From Hevea brasiliensis (Eukaryota; Streptophyta; Magnoliopsida; Malpighiales; Euphorbiaceae): a stretch of DNA of 64,000 nucleotides. Of this stretch, positions 36,601 to 47,553 are shown piece by piece. The DNA lies in contig NC_079496.1 of assembly GCF_030052815.1 (NCBI RefSeq), positions 72,157,652-72,221,651 on the forward strand, given 5' to 3'. The position numbers and the translations under genes were made by a program. Numbering within the stretch: position 1 is the first letter of the stretch; every line of letters starts with the position of its first letter. The notes under the pieces were generated by a model. The model saw only the letters and a list, made by a program, of their open reading frames with translations. It had not been told where the DNA came from and made no database searches.

Positions 36601-36722
36601 TTATATTTTACAAGTTATATTCAAAGTTATGATGAAAATTAATTAAGGTATATTAGAGTGTGCCGGTACACCGTGTGGCATTACTTACTTGGGTATATTG
36701 TACACGGGTACGGGGTGTCACA
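33638..36722 (+). mobile_element. Element B 5' LTR
   Basis: TGTAACACCCTCCCGG to GTACGGGGTGTCACA. The early block holds a GTTGCG-GTTCT-CGCAAC hairpin (33852-33868). Palindromic modules lie at about 34920-35350. The hairpin series is GGTAC-TAG-GTACC (35885-35897), CTAAGCA-TTAT-TGCTTAG (36075-36092) and GACAC-TAG-GTGTC (about 36223-36235). Open frames at 34886-35183 and 35647-35865 lie within these repeats and recur in the 3' LTR. Confidence 0.93.
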
Positions 36723-36727
36723 TTTAG

Positions 36728-36739
36728 TGGTATCAGAGC
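36728..36739 (+). other. Primer binding site of element B (tRNA-iMet type)
   Basis: TGGTATCAGAGC, five bases after the LTR end; the spacing differs from the eight bases in A and C. Confidence 0.92.
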
Positions 36740-36860
36740 ATGGTTTAGGCGTTTCTGGGCCTAGATTGAGTCCATACCATGCATTGCATTTGTAAGAGTC
36801 GAGGTGACACTAATGCAGATCTGTTTGTCTTTTTTATTTTGAATAGGATATAGATCTTTC

Positions 36861-39435
36861 ATCTCAGAGAGCAGTCGAGGAGGAAGTGGAGAGTCATGCT
36901 CCACCTGCAGCAGCTGAGACTGGGGGTAGGGGAGAACCTACTCCACCAACTCAAGCAGAGCCTGCTCAGCCTCCACAGGCCATGTTCCAACAAATGGTCG
37001 ACTTTTTTAGACAAATGGCTGGAGTAATGCCAGCACCACCACCACCACCAGCTCCACAGCAGAAATCACACCTGGAAAGGCTAAGAAAGTTTGGAGCAGT
37101 GGACTTCTTCGGGAAGAGAGAAGATGACTCTATTGCAGCCGAGAATTGGTTGAACAGAACGGGCAGAGTTCTAAAACAACTCCACTGCACTCCAGAGCAA
37201 AACCTAGAGGCTGCCATATCCCTGTTGCAAGATGATGCGTACGAATGGTGGGACACTGTGTCCAGTGAAGTGCAGCCAAAAGCTGTAACTTGGGACTTCT
37301 TTCTCTCCGAGTTCAAGAAGAAATATGTGGGTACTGTATACCTGGAAGAGAGAAGAAGAGAGTTTATTAACCTGAGGTAGAGACAGCTATCAGTGGCCGA
37401 ATATGAGAAGGAATTTGTTCGATTAAGCTGCTACGGAAGGGAGATAGTCCCTAATGAAGCTGAAAGATGTAAGAGATTTGAAGAGGGACTAAATGACAGC
37501 ATCAAGATTCAGCTCACTGCCTTGGGAATCACAGAATTTAGCAAGTTAGTGAAAGCTGCAATAAGGGTTGAAAAAGTAAGAATAAGTGAGCAGACCAGAA
37601 GGGAGAGACAGCAGAAGAGGGGCCCGGGTCAGTCTAGCTCATCTCCTGCACCTGGGAAGAAGTTCAGAGGTCCACCTGCACAGAGTTCAGGTCAGCCACA
37701 TGGTCAGGGTCAGTCTCATGGGCCCAGGCCACAGTTCACCCCTAGGAGAGGTCAGTCCACACAATCAGTGGGCAGCTCTCCAAGGATGGGGTTCAGGGGA
37801 CCAGCCCCAACATCTTCTGCATGTCCACACTGTCTGAAATGGCACAAGGGGGAGTGTTGGAGAGTGACTGGTGCCTGCTTGAGATGTGGGTCAACAGAGC
37901 ATCAGTTGAAGAACTGTCCACGTAGAACTACTACAGCTGCTCCAACACAAACGGAAAGACCTGCTCCTGCACCACAGAGAGGTAGAAAATTTGGTAGATC
38001 TGACGCAGTGGGACCATCACAGAGGCCTGCATCAGAGCCAGCAGAGAGGCCAGATAACAGACCACCTGCCAGAAATTATGCCTTGAGAGCTCAGGAGGAG
38101 CAAGATGCCCCGGACGTCATCAGGGGTATGTTCTCCCTCTACACTACACCTGTGCATGCATTGGTGGATCCAGGATCCACTTATTCATATATCTGCATCA
38201 ACCTACCCGTAGAAAGGGGGATACTAGTAGGGGAGAGTGACCAAGACATTCTGGTCACTAATCCATTGGGCCATAGTGTGGTAGTGAACAAAGTGTACAA
38301 GGGTTGCCCGTTAAGGATTCAGGGGTATGAATTCTTGGCAGACCTGATTGAGTTGCCCTTCCACGAGTTTGACGTGATTTTGGGAATGGATTGGTTGTCA
38401 CGTCATCAAGCAATAGTTGATTGCAAATTGAAGAGAATTTCTTTGAAAACTTCTGAGGGTAATGAGATCACTGTTGTGGGTGAAAGGACAGATTTCTTAT
38501 CCAATGTTATCTCAGCCACAGTTGCAAGACGAATGATGAGAAAAGGCTGTGAAGCCTACCTAGCACATGTGGTGGATACTAGGCAGGCTAAGCCAAACCT
38601 GAGTGGTATACCCACAGTGAGAGACTTCCCAGAGGTATTTCCTGAAGAGTTGCCTGGTTTGCCACAAGAAAGGGAAGTCGAGTTTGCTATTGAGACACTG
38701 CCGGGAACAGCACCCATTTCCATTGCTCCTTATAGGATGGCACCCACTGAATTGAGGGAGTTGAAAACTCAGTTGCAAGAGTTGCTTGATAAGGGGTTCA
38801 TACACCCCAGTGTGTCACCATGGGGAGCTCCAGTGCTGTTTGTGAAAAAGAAGGATGGGACTTTGAGGCTTTGTATTGATTACCGGCAGTTGAATAAAGT
38901 GACTGTGAAGAACAAATATCCGTTGCCTACAATTGATGATCTGTTTGATCAGCTGAAGGGAGCAGGAGTATTTTCTAAGATTGATCTCAGATCAAGGTAT
39001 CATCAGTTGAGTGTGAAGGATGCAGATGTGCCAAAGACTGCATTCAGGACCCGGTACGGGCATTATGAGTTTCTGGTGATGCCCTTTGGCCTAACAAATG
39101 CACCAGTGGCATTTATGGACCTTATGAACCGTATCTTCCATCCATACTTAGATCGGTTCATAGTGGTCTTTATTGATGATATTCTGGTGTATTCCAAGAC
39201 CAGTGAAGAACATGATGAGAATTTGAAGATTGTTTTGCAAACCCTGAGACAGAAGAAGCTGTATGCTAAGTTGTCCAAGTGTGACTTTTGGCTGAATGAG
39301 ATTGCATTCCTTGGACACATAGTGTCAGCTAATGGGATTAGGGTGGATCCTAAGAAAATAGAAGCAGTGATGGAATGGAAGCCTCCCAGAATACAAGCGA
39401 AGTCGAAGCTTCTTGGGGCTATTTGGGTATTCTGA
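36861..39435 (+). pseudogene. Element B gag-protease-RT, one in-frame stop
   Basis: No ATG is present at the expected start (ATC at 36861, in a different frame), and the usable frame opens near 36886. The Gag domain is recognisable (AAENWLNRTGRVLKQLHC; YEWWDTV). TAG at 37378 replaces CAG; the frame then continues for 680 codons. These encode the Gag C-terminus, a zinc knuckle with all its ligands ([14 protein letters not shown]), protease DPGSTYS (Asp codon 38167), [11 protein letters not shown], and RT with [20 protein letters not shown] (Gly to Arg), MPFGLTNAP and FIDDILVYS (Asp codons 39175 and 39178). The reading collapses at about 39395 after EWKPP. It is more diverged from A and C than they are from each other. 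Confidence 0.9.
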
Positions 39436-40896
39436 GAAGATTTGTGAAGGATTTTCTTTAATATTGCTCCAATGACCAAGTTGTTACACAAGAATGTCGA
39501 TTTGACCGAATGACAAGTGTCGCACCAGTTTGAGAAGTTGAAGGCTATGTTGACAGAGGCACCAGTGTTAACACAGCCAGTGTCAGGAAAGGACTTCGTG
39601 GTCTATAGTGATGCTTCTCATAATGGGTTAGGGTGTGTATCGATGCAAGAGGTGAAGGTGGTCGCTTATGCTTCCAGTGACTAAGGCCACATGAGCAGAA
39701 TTACCCTACCCATGATCTAGAGCTTGCAGCAATTATCTTCGCCTTGAAGATATGGAGGCATTACTTGTATGGTGAAAAGTGCTACATTTACGGACCACAA
39801 AAGCCTAAAATACTTGCCAACCTGAAGGAGCTCAACCTTGAAGCAGGCGATGGATTGAGTTCTGAAGGATTATGACTGTAATTGACTACCATCCTGGGAA
39901 GGCAAATGTAGTTGCTGATGCTTTGAGCAGAAAATCAATCACAGCTTTGAGATCATTGAATGCCCGTCTAACTTTGATTCGAGATGGAGCTATTTTGGCT
40001 GAGTTGCAAGTGAGACCAAACACACTAGCAGATTTTAGATGGGCAAAAGGCAGATGGAAAGTTAATGGCCATTGTGAGCAAAATCTCAGAGGGAAAAGCA
40101 ACTGACTATGAGGTGAAGGCAGATGGGTGTCTGTATTATAAAGGAAGACTGTGTGTACAAGATGATGGGGAATTGAAGGCCAGTATTCTAAAAGAGGCAC
40201 ACACCAGTGTATATGCTATGCACCCAGGAAGTACAAAGATGTATCATGATTTGAAGCTTCAGTATTGGTGGCCTGGTATGAAGAAGAACATAGCTGACTA
40301 CGTGACTAAATGCTTGACATGTCAGCAAGTCAAGGCAGAACATCAAGTTCCATCAGGTTTGCTCTGACCTATACACATACGAATGGAAATGGGATCGGGT
40401 CACCATGGATTTTGTAAGTGGTCTACCTCTCACCGGAAGAAACATGATGCGACATGGGTGATAGTGGATGATTGATGAAGTCGACACACTTTCTGCCGAT
40501 TAGGGTGACTACTCACTGGAGAAGTTAGCAGAATTGTATATCAGTGAGATAGTTAGACTGCATGGAATTCCACTTTCCATCATATCTGATCGAGACCCAA
40601 GGTTTACATTGAGATTTTGGAAGAAGTTGCATGAATCCTTGGGTACACAACTCCACTTCAGCACAGCCTTCCATCCTCAGACGGATGGGCAATCAGAAAG
40701 AGTAATCCAGGTAAACAATTGAAACTAATGAAATTGATACAAATGTTGAATTAAAATGATAATAATAATGTAAAATATATGTCAGGTCCTTGAGGATATG
40801 CTGAGGAGTTGTGTCATTGAGTTTGAGGGAAGTTGGGATAGATACCTCCCACTGGCATAATTTGCATACAACAATAGCTATCAAGCTAGCATCCAA
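39436..40896 (+). pseudogene. Element B pol middle: RNase H and integrase core, many indels
   Basis: Fragments in all three frames encode RNase H ([11 protein letters not shown] near 39605; [13 protein letters not shown] near 39900) and integrase (zinc region 40190-40340 with HPGSTKMYHD and CLTCQQVK; core HGIPLSIISDRDPRF near 40560; FHPQTDGQSERVIQ at 40670-40710). Indels cluster at 39395-39530, 39650-39880 and 40360-40510. Between VIQ and VLEDML lies an intron-like insert (40711-40785). A TAA at 40858 interrupts PLAEFAYN. Confidence 0.85.
40711..40785 (+). other. Intron-like 75-base insert in the integrase of element B
   Basis: Starts GTAAAC right after CAG, ends TATGTCAG, is very AT-rich and contains in-frame stops. 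Removing it restores VIQ-VLEDML as in A (14655) and E (25005), which have no insert. The ends fit a U2-type spliceosomal intron. Splicing has not been shown. Confidence 0.65.
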
Positions 40897-41547
40897 ATGG
40901 CCCCGTATGAAGCATTATATGGGAGAAAAAGTAGAACTCCAGTGTGCTGGACTGAATTGGGCGAAGACAAATTGGTAGGGCCAGACCTGGTGAAACAGAC
41001 TGAGGAGAAAGTGACACTAATCAAAGCCAACTTGAAGGTTGCCTCAGATAGACAGAAATCTTATGCCGACCTGAAGAGAAAAGAAATAGAATATGTGGTT
41101 GGGGACAAAGTGTTCCTCAAGGTGTCACCGTGGAAGAAGGTATTGAGGTTTGGAAGAAAAGGTAAGTTGAGCCCTAGGTTTATTGGCCCATATGAAGTCA
41201 TTGAACGTGTGGGACCAGTAGCCTACAGGCTAGCTTTACCACCAGAGCTGGACAAAATCCACAATGTGTTTCACGTATCCATGCTTAGAAGATACCGCTC
41301 AGACCCTTCACATGTCATCTCCAGAGAAGAAATTGAAATACAACCGGATTTGACATATGAAGAAGAACCTCTATGGATCCTGGCTCGGGAAGTAAAAGAG
41401 TTGAGGAACAAGCAGATTCCACTGGTGAAAGTGCTTTGGAGGCACCACAACACCGAGGAGGCAACTTGGGAAAGTGAAGAGACGATGAGGCAAAAGTTCC
41501 CTCAACTGTTTGCATCAGGTAAATTTCGAGGACGAAATTTAAATTAG
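40897..41547 (+). pseudogene. Element B integrase C-terminus and chromodomain
   Basis: An open frame of 216 codons encodes the integrase C-terminal part (APYEALYGRK, GRKGKLSPRFIGPYEV, HNVFHVSMLRRY) and a chromodomain (VKVLWRHHNTEEATWESE) that ends in the leader of the polypurine tract. In chromoviruses this domain is thought to steer integration to marked chromatin. The aromatic and acidic positions of the chromodomain are present. The frame itself is intact but is cut off from the upstream pol, so it is not expressed as a full polyprotein. Confidence 0.88.
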
Positions 41548-41557
41548 AGGGGAAGAG
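41541..41557 (+). other. Polypurine tract of element B
   Basis: AAATTAGAGGGGAAGAG runs up to the TG of the 3' LTR at 41559; purine-rich as needed for plus-strand priming. Confidence 0.8.
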
Positions 41558-41558
41558 T

Positions 41559-44500
41559 TGTAACACCCTCCCGGTAACCACTCCGTACATCCCATTGCTC
41601 GGTGACGATTAATGGTCAGGACAGCTAGAATGTCTGGAAAAATATTTAAACTAAAGTCAGGAACCATAATTAACTCAAATATTAATAAGAAAAATTTAGT
41701 AAAAATTTTAGAAATAAAATACAACCAAGTTAAACGAGCCGGTGCCCAAGCGATGGGTAAACCAGAGGAAAGTTGCGGTTCTCGCAACGAGGAGCCCTAG
41801 ACCCGGGGGAAAAATTATAAAATAATTTTTGGAACTCCAGAGAAGGGTCATTGAGGTTCCCATGGCATTAGAATGCCAAGAAAATACCTAGAAAAATTTT
41901 TCAATCGGTACAGACAATTTTGACCCGTTAAGCCAAACGGATGGCATTTTGGTCATTTCGCCTTCAGAGGTGATTTTTGGCCGACTTGTCCAGTTAAGTA
42001 AATAATTAATATGACATAAAATATGAATAAACATTACTAGAAATTAAATTGAAAATAAATAGTGAAGAAAAGAAAAGAAAATGAAGAAAAAGGCTTAATT
42101 ATGACCTAAGGTGATGTCATTAAAAAGCCACCACCAATCACCTTTAAACTATCATTTAAATAACCAATAAAATAGACTAAATGAAGACCAAAATAAACAA
42201 AAATGCAGCTGTCTTCTTCTTCCTCCCAAACCAGCCGAAATCCAAGCTAGCCAAACCTCCATTGATTTTGCAACTCAAGCTTTATTTCTCCCTTTGTTTC
42301 ACCACAAAACCCTAACATCTCTTCATTAAAATTTTATCCCACACCTTAAACAACCTTTTGGCAGCCTAGAAAGTGAATGAAAGTGAAGTTTTGAGTTGGG
42401 AAAAATCTGCCCTATTCAAGGTTAGTGCTATACTTTCACTCTCACTCCTTTAATCCTTGCTAGAGCATCATTTTAAGTTAAGAAATTGTAAGAATTTGAA
42501 GCAAATCATATATGTTAGAGTATCTTCAATTTTCGGAAGCCCTAAGGAAGGATGAGTTTGATTGTTTTAATGAATTTAGAGTGGCTAGAAATGATGTTTA
42601 AGGTATGAATATGCATGGATGTTGAACTAGTATGCTAATTAAGGTTTATGTGTAATTTGAATTGGACATTAGGGTTTTGAGAAGTGAAAAATTGACTTGG
42701 ATTATGAAATTGTTAGAGAACATTTTAATGGTCAATTAGTGACCATTTTAGGTAAGTTGACCGTAATATGGACTGAAAAATAGCTTGGCAAAGAGAATGA
42801 CTATGCTGCCTAGGGACAGCAGTAATGGTGACTGAGATTTCAGTCCAATTACACAGCCATAACTTTGGCTGTGTTGGTCCAATTGGTGTTTGGCCAATTG
42901 GACATGAAACTAGGCTTATAATGGCACATTTTTTCTGAAGAAACCATGCCCAAAAGACCAAAGCAAGAGGACCAAAAGTTGGCCCCAATCCGGACACCCT
43001 GCAACAGCACCTGCAGAAATGACCAAATGAACAGTAACTGTTCATTAGGCCATAACTCACTGTAGATTTGGTCAATTGACCTGAAATTTTTACAGAAAAA
43101 ATTTAAGACATGGACAAACAACTTTCATGAAGGAACATACCCCAAATTATGACCAGAACCAATTCAAAAATGCAATCACAGTCACTGTTCATGTTACTGT
43201 AGATGTGGTAATTTCTACAGAATGGGAATCCGGCCAGCTGTTGTTTTTGAGCCATATCTGGAGCTACAAAACTCCAAATGGAGTGATTCAAAAAAGGAAA
43301 TTCAACTAGACAAAATAAGGAACAACTTTCATGTTTGTCATTTCTTCAAATTCCAACTACAACAGTGTTTAATGGAACAGTAAACATATGCTTCAAAAAC
43401 TGAAATTTTCTACCCTCTTGGTTTTAAGTTAGAAATGGTAATGGTGACCAATTCCAACAAGTTTTAAAAGCAAAATGTGGTATGTTGGGAGTGCCAAAAC
43501 CAATGTACCTAATTTCTACCTAAAAGTCAACATTTTAGTTGACCATAGAGGTGAATAGTAACACCGAAACTTGAAATTGAAAGATTGAAGAATTTTAAAG
43601 TATCGAATGCCCTAGTATACCTAACAAGATTGGTTTGGATAGTTTGGCATGCCAATAGGGTTCAGTTAGCAGTACTGCACATGGCAATATGCCATTCCGT
43701 GATTTCATGGCTTTTAGCCATTCTGACTTTGTATTGACTTGGCCTTATGCCTGATGTTATTATAGCTTATTAGCTATTCTGTTGCACATCGGGAGATGCA
43801 TATGTGACCGATGGTGTGACGGCCCGAGGTACTAGGTACCCAATGCGATTTACCCGTTATCGATCCGATCGTCTAGTGTAGGTTACTTGGGCAACCAAAT
43901 GAATGAAAGTGAACAAAGTTAATGAATTAATGTATATACCCATACTAAACAAATGAATCATACACATTCACTACATATTTGTTTTCTTGCCATTTTCTTT
44001 TATTTTATTATTGCACCACTAAGCATTATTGCTTAGCGCGTTGCTTTTGCCACGCGTAGGTACTGGAGATATAGATCGTGAGCCCAGTAGACCGCAGACT
44101 GGGTGAGTCTATCTGCAGATTACGCTCGATGTCCGTGTCACCTCAACTTCTGCAGTGCATTGGTAGGACACTAGGTGTCATTTTGACATTTTGTAACTAA
44201 ATTTTGATTTTCTCATATGAAATTAAACTTGTGTAATGTATATTGATGTTTATGTAAATTATAAAAATTGTATTTATGAATGGAAAAGTAAATGTTTATT
44301 TGTGATTTATATGTGATCATCACATGTGATGTATGAATGAGAATTGAAATTGAAATGTTGAGATCTTGATATTGAGTTTTGTGATGATATTGGAGTTGAG
44401 AATGAATGAATTTGTTTATTGGAAGTGTTTTTCACAGGTTCCGAAGAACTATTTTCTCCATTTTTAGCCGGTACTCTGCCGGATTTTCTTTAAAATTTTC

Positions 44501-44666
44501 GGAACCTCAAATAAATTATGATTTCAATAAATGACTTAAATGAGTTATATTTTACAAGTTATATTCAAAGTTATGATGAAAATTAATTAAGGTATATTAG
44601 AGTGTGCCGGTACACCGTGTGGCATTACTTACTCGGGTATACTGTACACGGGTACGGGGTGTCACA
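41559..44666 (+). mobile_element. Element B 3' LTR
   Basis: TGTAACACCCTCCCGG to GTACGGGGTGTCACA, followed by TCCTT. It is collinear with the 5' LTR and has the same hairpins (GGTAC-TAG-GTACC at 43828-43840; CTAAGCA-TTAT-TGCTTAG at 44019-44036). The second hairpin is better preserved here (CGCGTTGC with GCCACGCG) than in the 5' LTR. Confidence 0.93.
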
Positions 44667-45678
44667 TCCTTTTTGGGGCATGTAGTATCAGAAGAGGGCA
44701 TTAAGGTAGATCCAAGTAAGATTGAAGCTGTCCTTAATTGGAGGCCACCCAGAAATGTCACAGAGATTCGCAGTTTTCTGGGTTTAGCTGGATACTACCG
44801 TAGATTTGTGAAGGGATTCTCCATGTTGGCATCTCCATTGACCAAGCTGCTTAGAAAAGATGTAAAATTTCAGTGGACAGATAAATGCCAACAGAGTTTT
44901 GATGAATTGAAGAGATGTTTGATAGAGGCTCCAGTCCTGACTTTACCCACACCGGGTAAAGAATATACAGTTTACAGCGATGCTTCTCACAATAGGTTAG
45001 GCTGTGTATTGATGCAAGATCGAAATGTCATTGCCTATGCATCACGCCAGCTGAAACCGCATGAGAGGAATTATCCAACACATGATTTGGAGCTTGCAGC
45101 TATTGTGTTTGCTCTTAAGATCTGGAGGCACTATTTGTATGGGGAAAAGTGTTACATCTATACAGATCATAAGAGTTTAAAGTATTTGGGCACCCAGAAA
45201 GAGCTGAATCTGAGACAGAGGAGATGGTTAGAGTTGATAAAAGACTATGATTGTCTGATAGACTATCAGCCAGGGAAAGCTAATGTTGTGGCTGACGCCC
45301 TAAGTCGCAAGACTATGGCAAGTCTATGAGTTACTCCTTTGTCTTTAGTACATGAGTTGAGATCATTACATGCCAGCTTAGAGATTAATGATGATGGGCA
45401 GACAGCAGTTGCATGGCATGTACAGCCAGTGTTGATTGATCAGATTAGAATGGCTGCTCAGAATGATCAGAAGTATCAGAAGTTGATGGAAGAAGTCCGA
45501 CAGGGCAAGAAACCAGAATTCTCAATCAGAGATGACAGTTTACTGCTACACTAGAGCAGAATATGTGTTCCCAATGATGTTGAATTGAGGAAGATCATTT
45601 TGAAGGAAGCACATGAGTCTCCTTTTGCCATGCACCCTGGTGGCACAAAAATGTATAGGGGGCTAAAGGAGCATTACT
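44667..45678 (+). pseudogene. Element C pol, continuation: RT end, RNase H, integrase zinc region (truncated)
   Basis: Resumes the C reading at the second TCCTT ([14 protein letters not shown]) after element B. The RT thumb ([21 protein letters not shown]) and RNase H follow ([11 protein letters not shown] with Gly to Arg; [23 protein letters not shown]). Stops are at 45327 (TGG to TGA) and 45552 (CAG to TAG). The frame ends in the integrase zinc region ([15 protein letters not shown]) at about 45678, where LTR fragment F2 replaces the rest of pol, the 3' LTR and the polypurine tract. Confidence 0.88.
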
Positions 45679-47315
45679 GCCAGAACTGAATTTGACCTAA
45701 AATTGACCAAATTTTACACTAAAGATGCAATTTGTCCAGCTTTAGTAAATTGACCATATCTTGGTCTATACAACTCAGAATGACCTGAAATCTATGCCAA
45801 AAGTTCAATAAGACATAGAGCTACAAATTTTCTTCTTTGACCAGAAGCTAAAACCAATGGAAGCAGAACATTTAGCTAGATCAATCTAGTACACTAAAAC
45901 TGAAAAATTGACAATAATATGCAATAAAGCCTAGAAATAATTTGGCAATAAATGCCAACTTGTGAGAATTGTAAATTGCACTACAATGGCAGCATATTTA
46001 AATGCGAATTGTGACATATTGATACTAGAATCAACTTATGCATGATGTATAAAAAGGTCAACATTTTCATTGATCAGTGAATTGTATAATGATCAGTAAA
46101 CTCTAAAAATAAATATTTAATCTTGTAATATGCCCTAGTTTGCCTAGTTGACTAGTTTGGATAGGTTGGCATGCCAATAGAATTCTGACAGTTGTTCTGT
46201 AAATGGCTTTACGTCGTACTGTGTTTTCTGGCTTATTGTGCTATATTATGATTTTAATAGCCTATGGCTATATGGATTGTGTTATTATACTCAGCTTAAT
46301 GTTTGATTGATTATATAGCTTTTTAGCCACATTGTTTGCACACTAGGAGATACTTTGTGACTAATGGTGTGACGGCTAAAGGTACTAGGCACCCAGTGCT
46401 AGTATATCTGTTTATCTAGTCTGGTCAGTTTATAGGCTACACGGGCAGTCAATTAAAACATTATTCAATTCAGACAGTTAAGTATAATGAAATTTCAGTA
46501 CAATTAAATTAAGTATTGAATGAAATGAGTAAAAGATATTAGCAATAGAAACATAATAAAAATACAATTTGCAGAATCATAGAGATTTAAAATATAATAT
46601 AGTTAGAATAATTTGTATACTAAGTATATTTACTGAAAGGTTATAAACTAAGCACGTCTAAGACGAACAAACTAGTATATAAGATAGTTGATACTAGAAA
46701 TACCATACCAAATTAAATTGATTCATGAGTATCCGAATTATGATTTATTTCTTTCTTTATTTGTATATATTATTTCTCGTTATACTATTACACCACTAAG
46801 CAGAAATATTTAGCGCGATGGAATTGTTTCCTCGTGCATGTACTGAAGGTAAAACCAATAGACAATTGACTGAGATTTTTGGAGTCCAGATCTACATAAG
46901 TGTCACAAGAGTTCAAGGTTATCACCTCCTTAGCAATGCATGTAGATAGGGCTCATTTTAAGCATGTTTCCTAATCTATACATTATAATTGAGTGAATCT
47001 GAGTTTGAGAAACTGTTGAGAATGCTTTAAGATAATCTGAGTTATGAATTTAAGTATGTATTGAAATTGTTTTTGGCAGGTTCAGAAGAACTGTTAGTCC
47101 AAATTACAGCCGGTACTCTGCCGGATTGTCGTTAAAATTTTTGAAATTTCTAAATTAGTTAGATTTTGATAAAAGTAAAAATAGCCTAAACCTTAGATAA
47201 AGTTTTTGAATAAATAAATCAAGAACTGTAATGAAATTAGATAAGATCAGGTGCTCCAGCACTCCGTGTGACACACCTTGCTCGGCTACACTATAGACGG
47301 GTGAGGAGTGTTACA
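45678..47315 (+). mobile_element. Ty3 LTR fragment F2 (B-related family)
   Basis: Homologous to 21105-22713 (F1) and ends GGGTGAGGAGTGTTACA. The join to element C shares the bases CTG with both partners. The hairpins are decayed here: GGTACTAGGCACC at 46381-46393, and only four pairs remain of the CTAAG stem near 46796-46813. No primer binding site follows. It lies only about 240 bases from the stop codon of the TFIIF-beta gene. Confidence 0.7.
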
Positions 47316-47553
47316 ATTGGGTTGAATTTTCACCCTTGATATGTAGTTTGAGTCCATAAAAAGTAGACAAAACCAACACCAAGTGCGACTCCTATGAGAA
47401 TTGGAGATTATAAAGTAAAAGAAAAAAAAATAAAAATAAAAAAGCTTATTGTTTCATTCATGGCCTTCCCTCTTGGATTGCAGAATAAATCTTAATTTTT
47501 TTTAAAAAGAATAATGAAGCATTGTTTATTAGTACTAAACAACATTCTAAAAC
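47316..47553 (-). other. 3' untranslated region / downstream flank of the TFIIF-beta gene
   Basis: AT-rich sequence after the stop codon at 47554. AATAAA at 47525-47530 on the minus strand, 24 bases after the stop, is a possible polyadenylation signal, although it is close to the stop; other A/T-rich signals lie at 47410-47450. No other gene is seen. Confidence 0.45.

Larger units (their letters stand above)
33638..44666 (+). mobile_element. Element B: complete Ty3/gypsy chromovirus inserted in element C
   Basis: An 11,029-base element with TG...CA ends and TCCTT duplications. It has a 3085-base 5' LTR, a primer site at 36728-36739, gag-pol at about 36861-41547, a polypurine tract near 41541-41557 and a 3108-base 3' LTR. 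The LTRs agree closely over most of their length, so this is the youngest complete element here, but a patch at 33655-33715 versus 41577-41635 differs strongly. The coding region has one stop in gag and several clusters of single-base indels in pol, so it is not autonomous as sequenced. Confidence 0.95.

Noticed and set aside
36966..37316. Minus-strand open frame opposite gag of element B
   Set aside because: Shadow of the Gag frame; proline codons on the plus strand read as glycine on the other.
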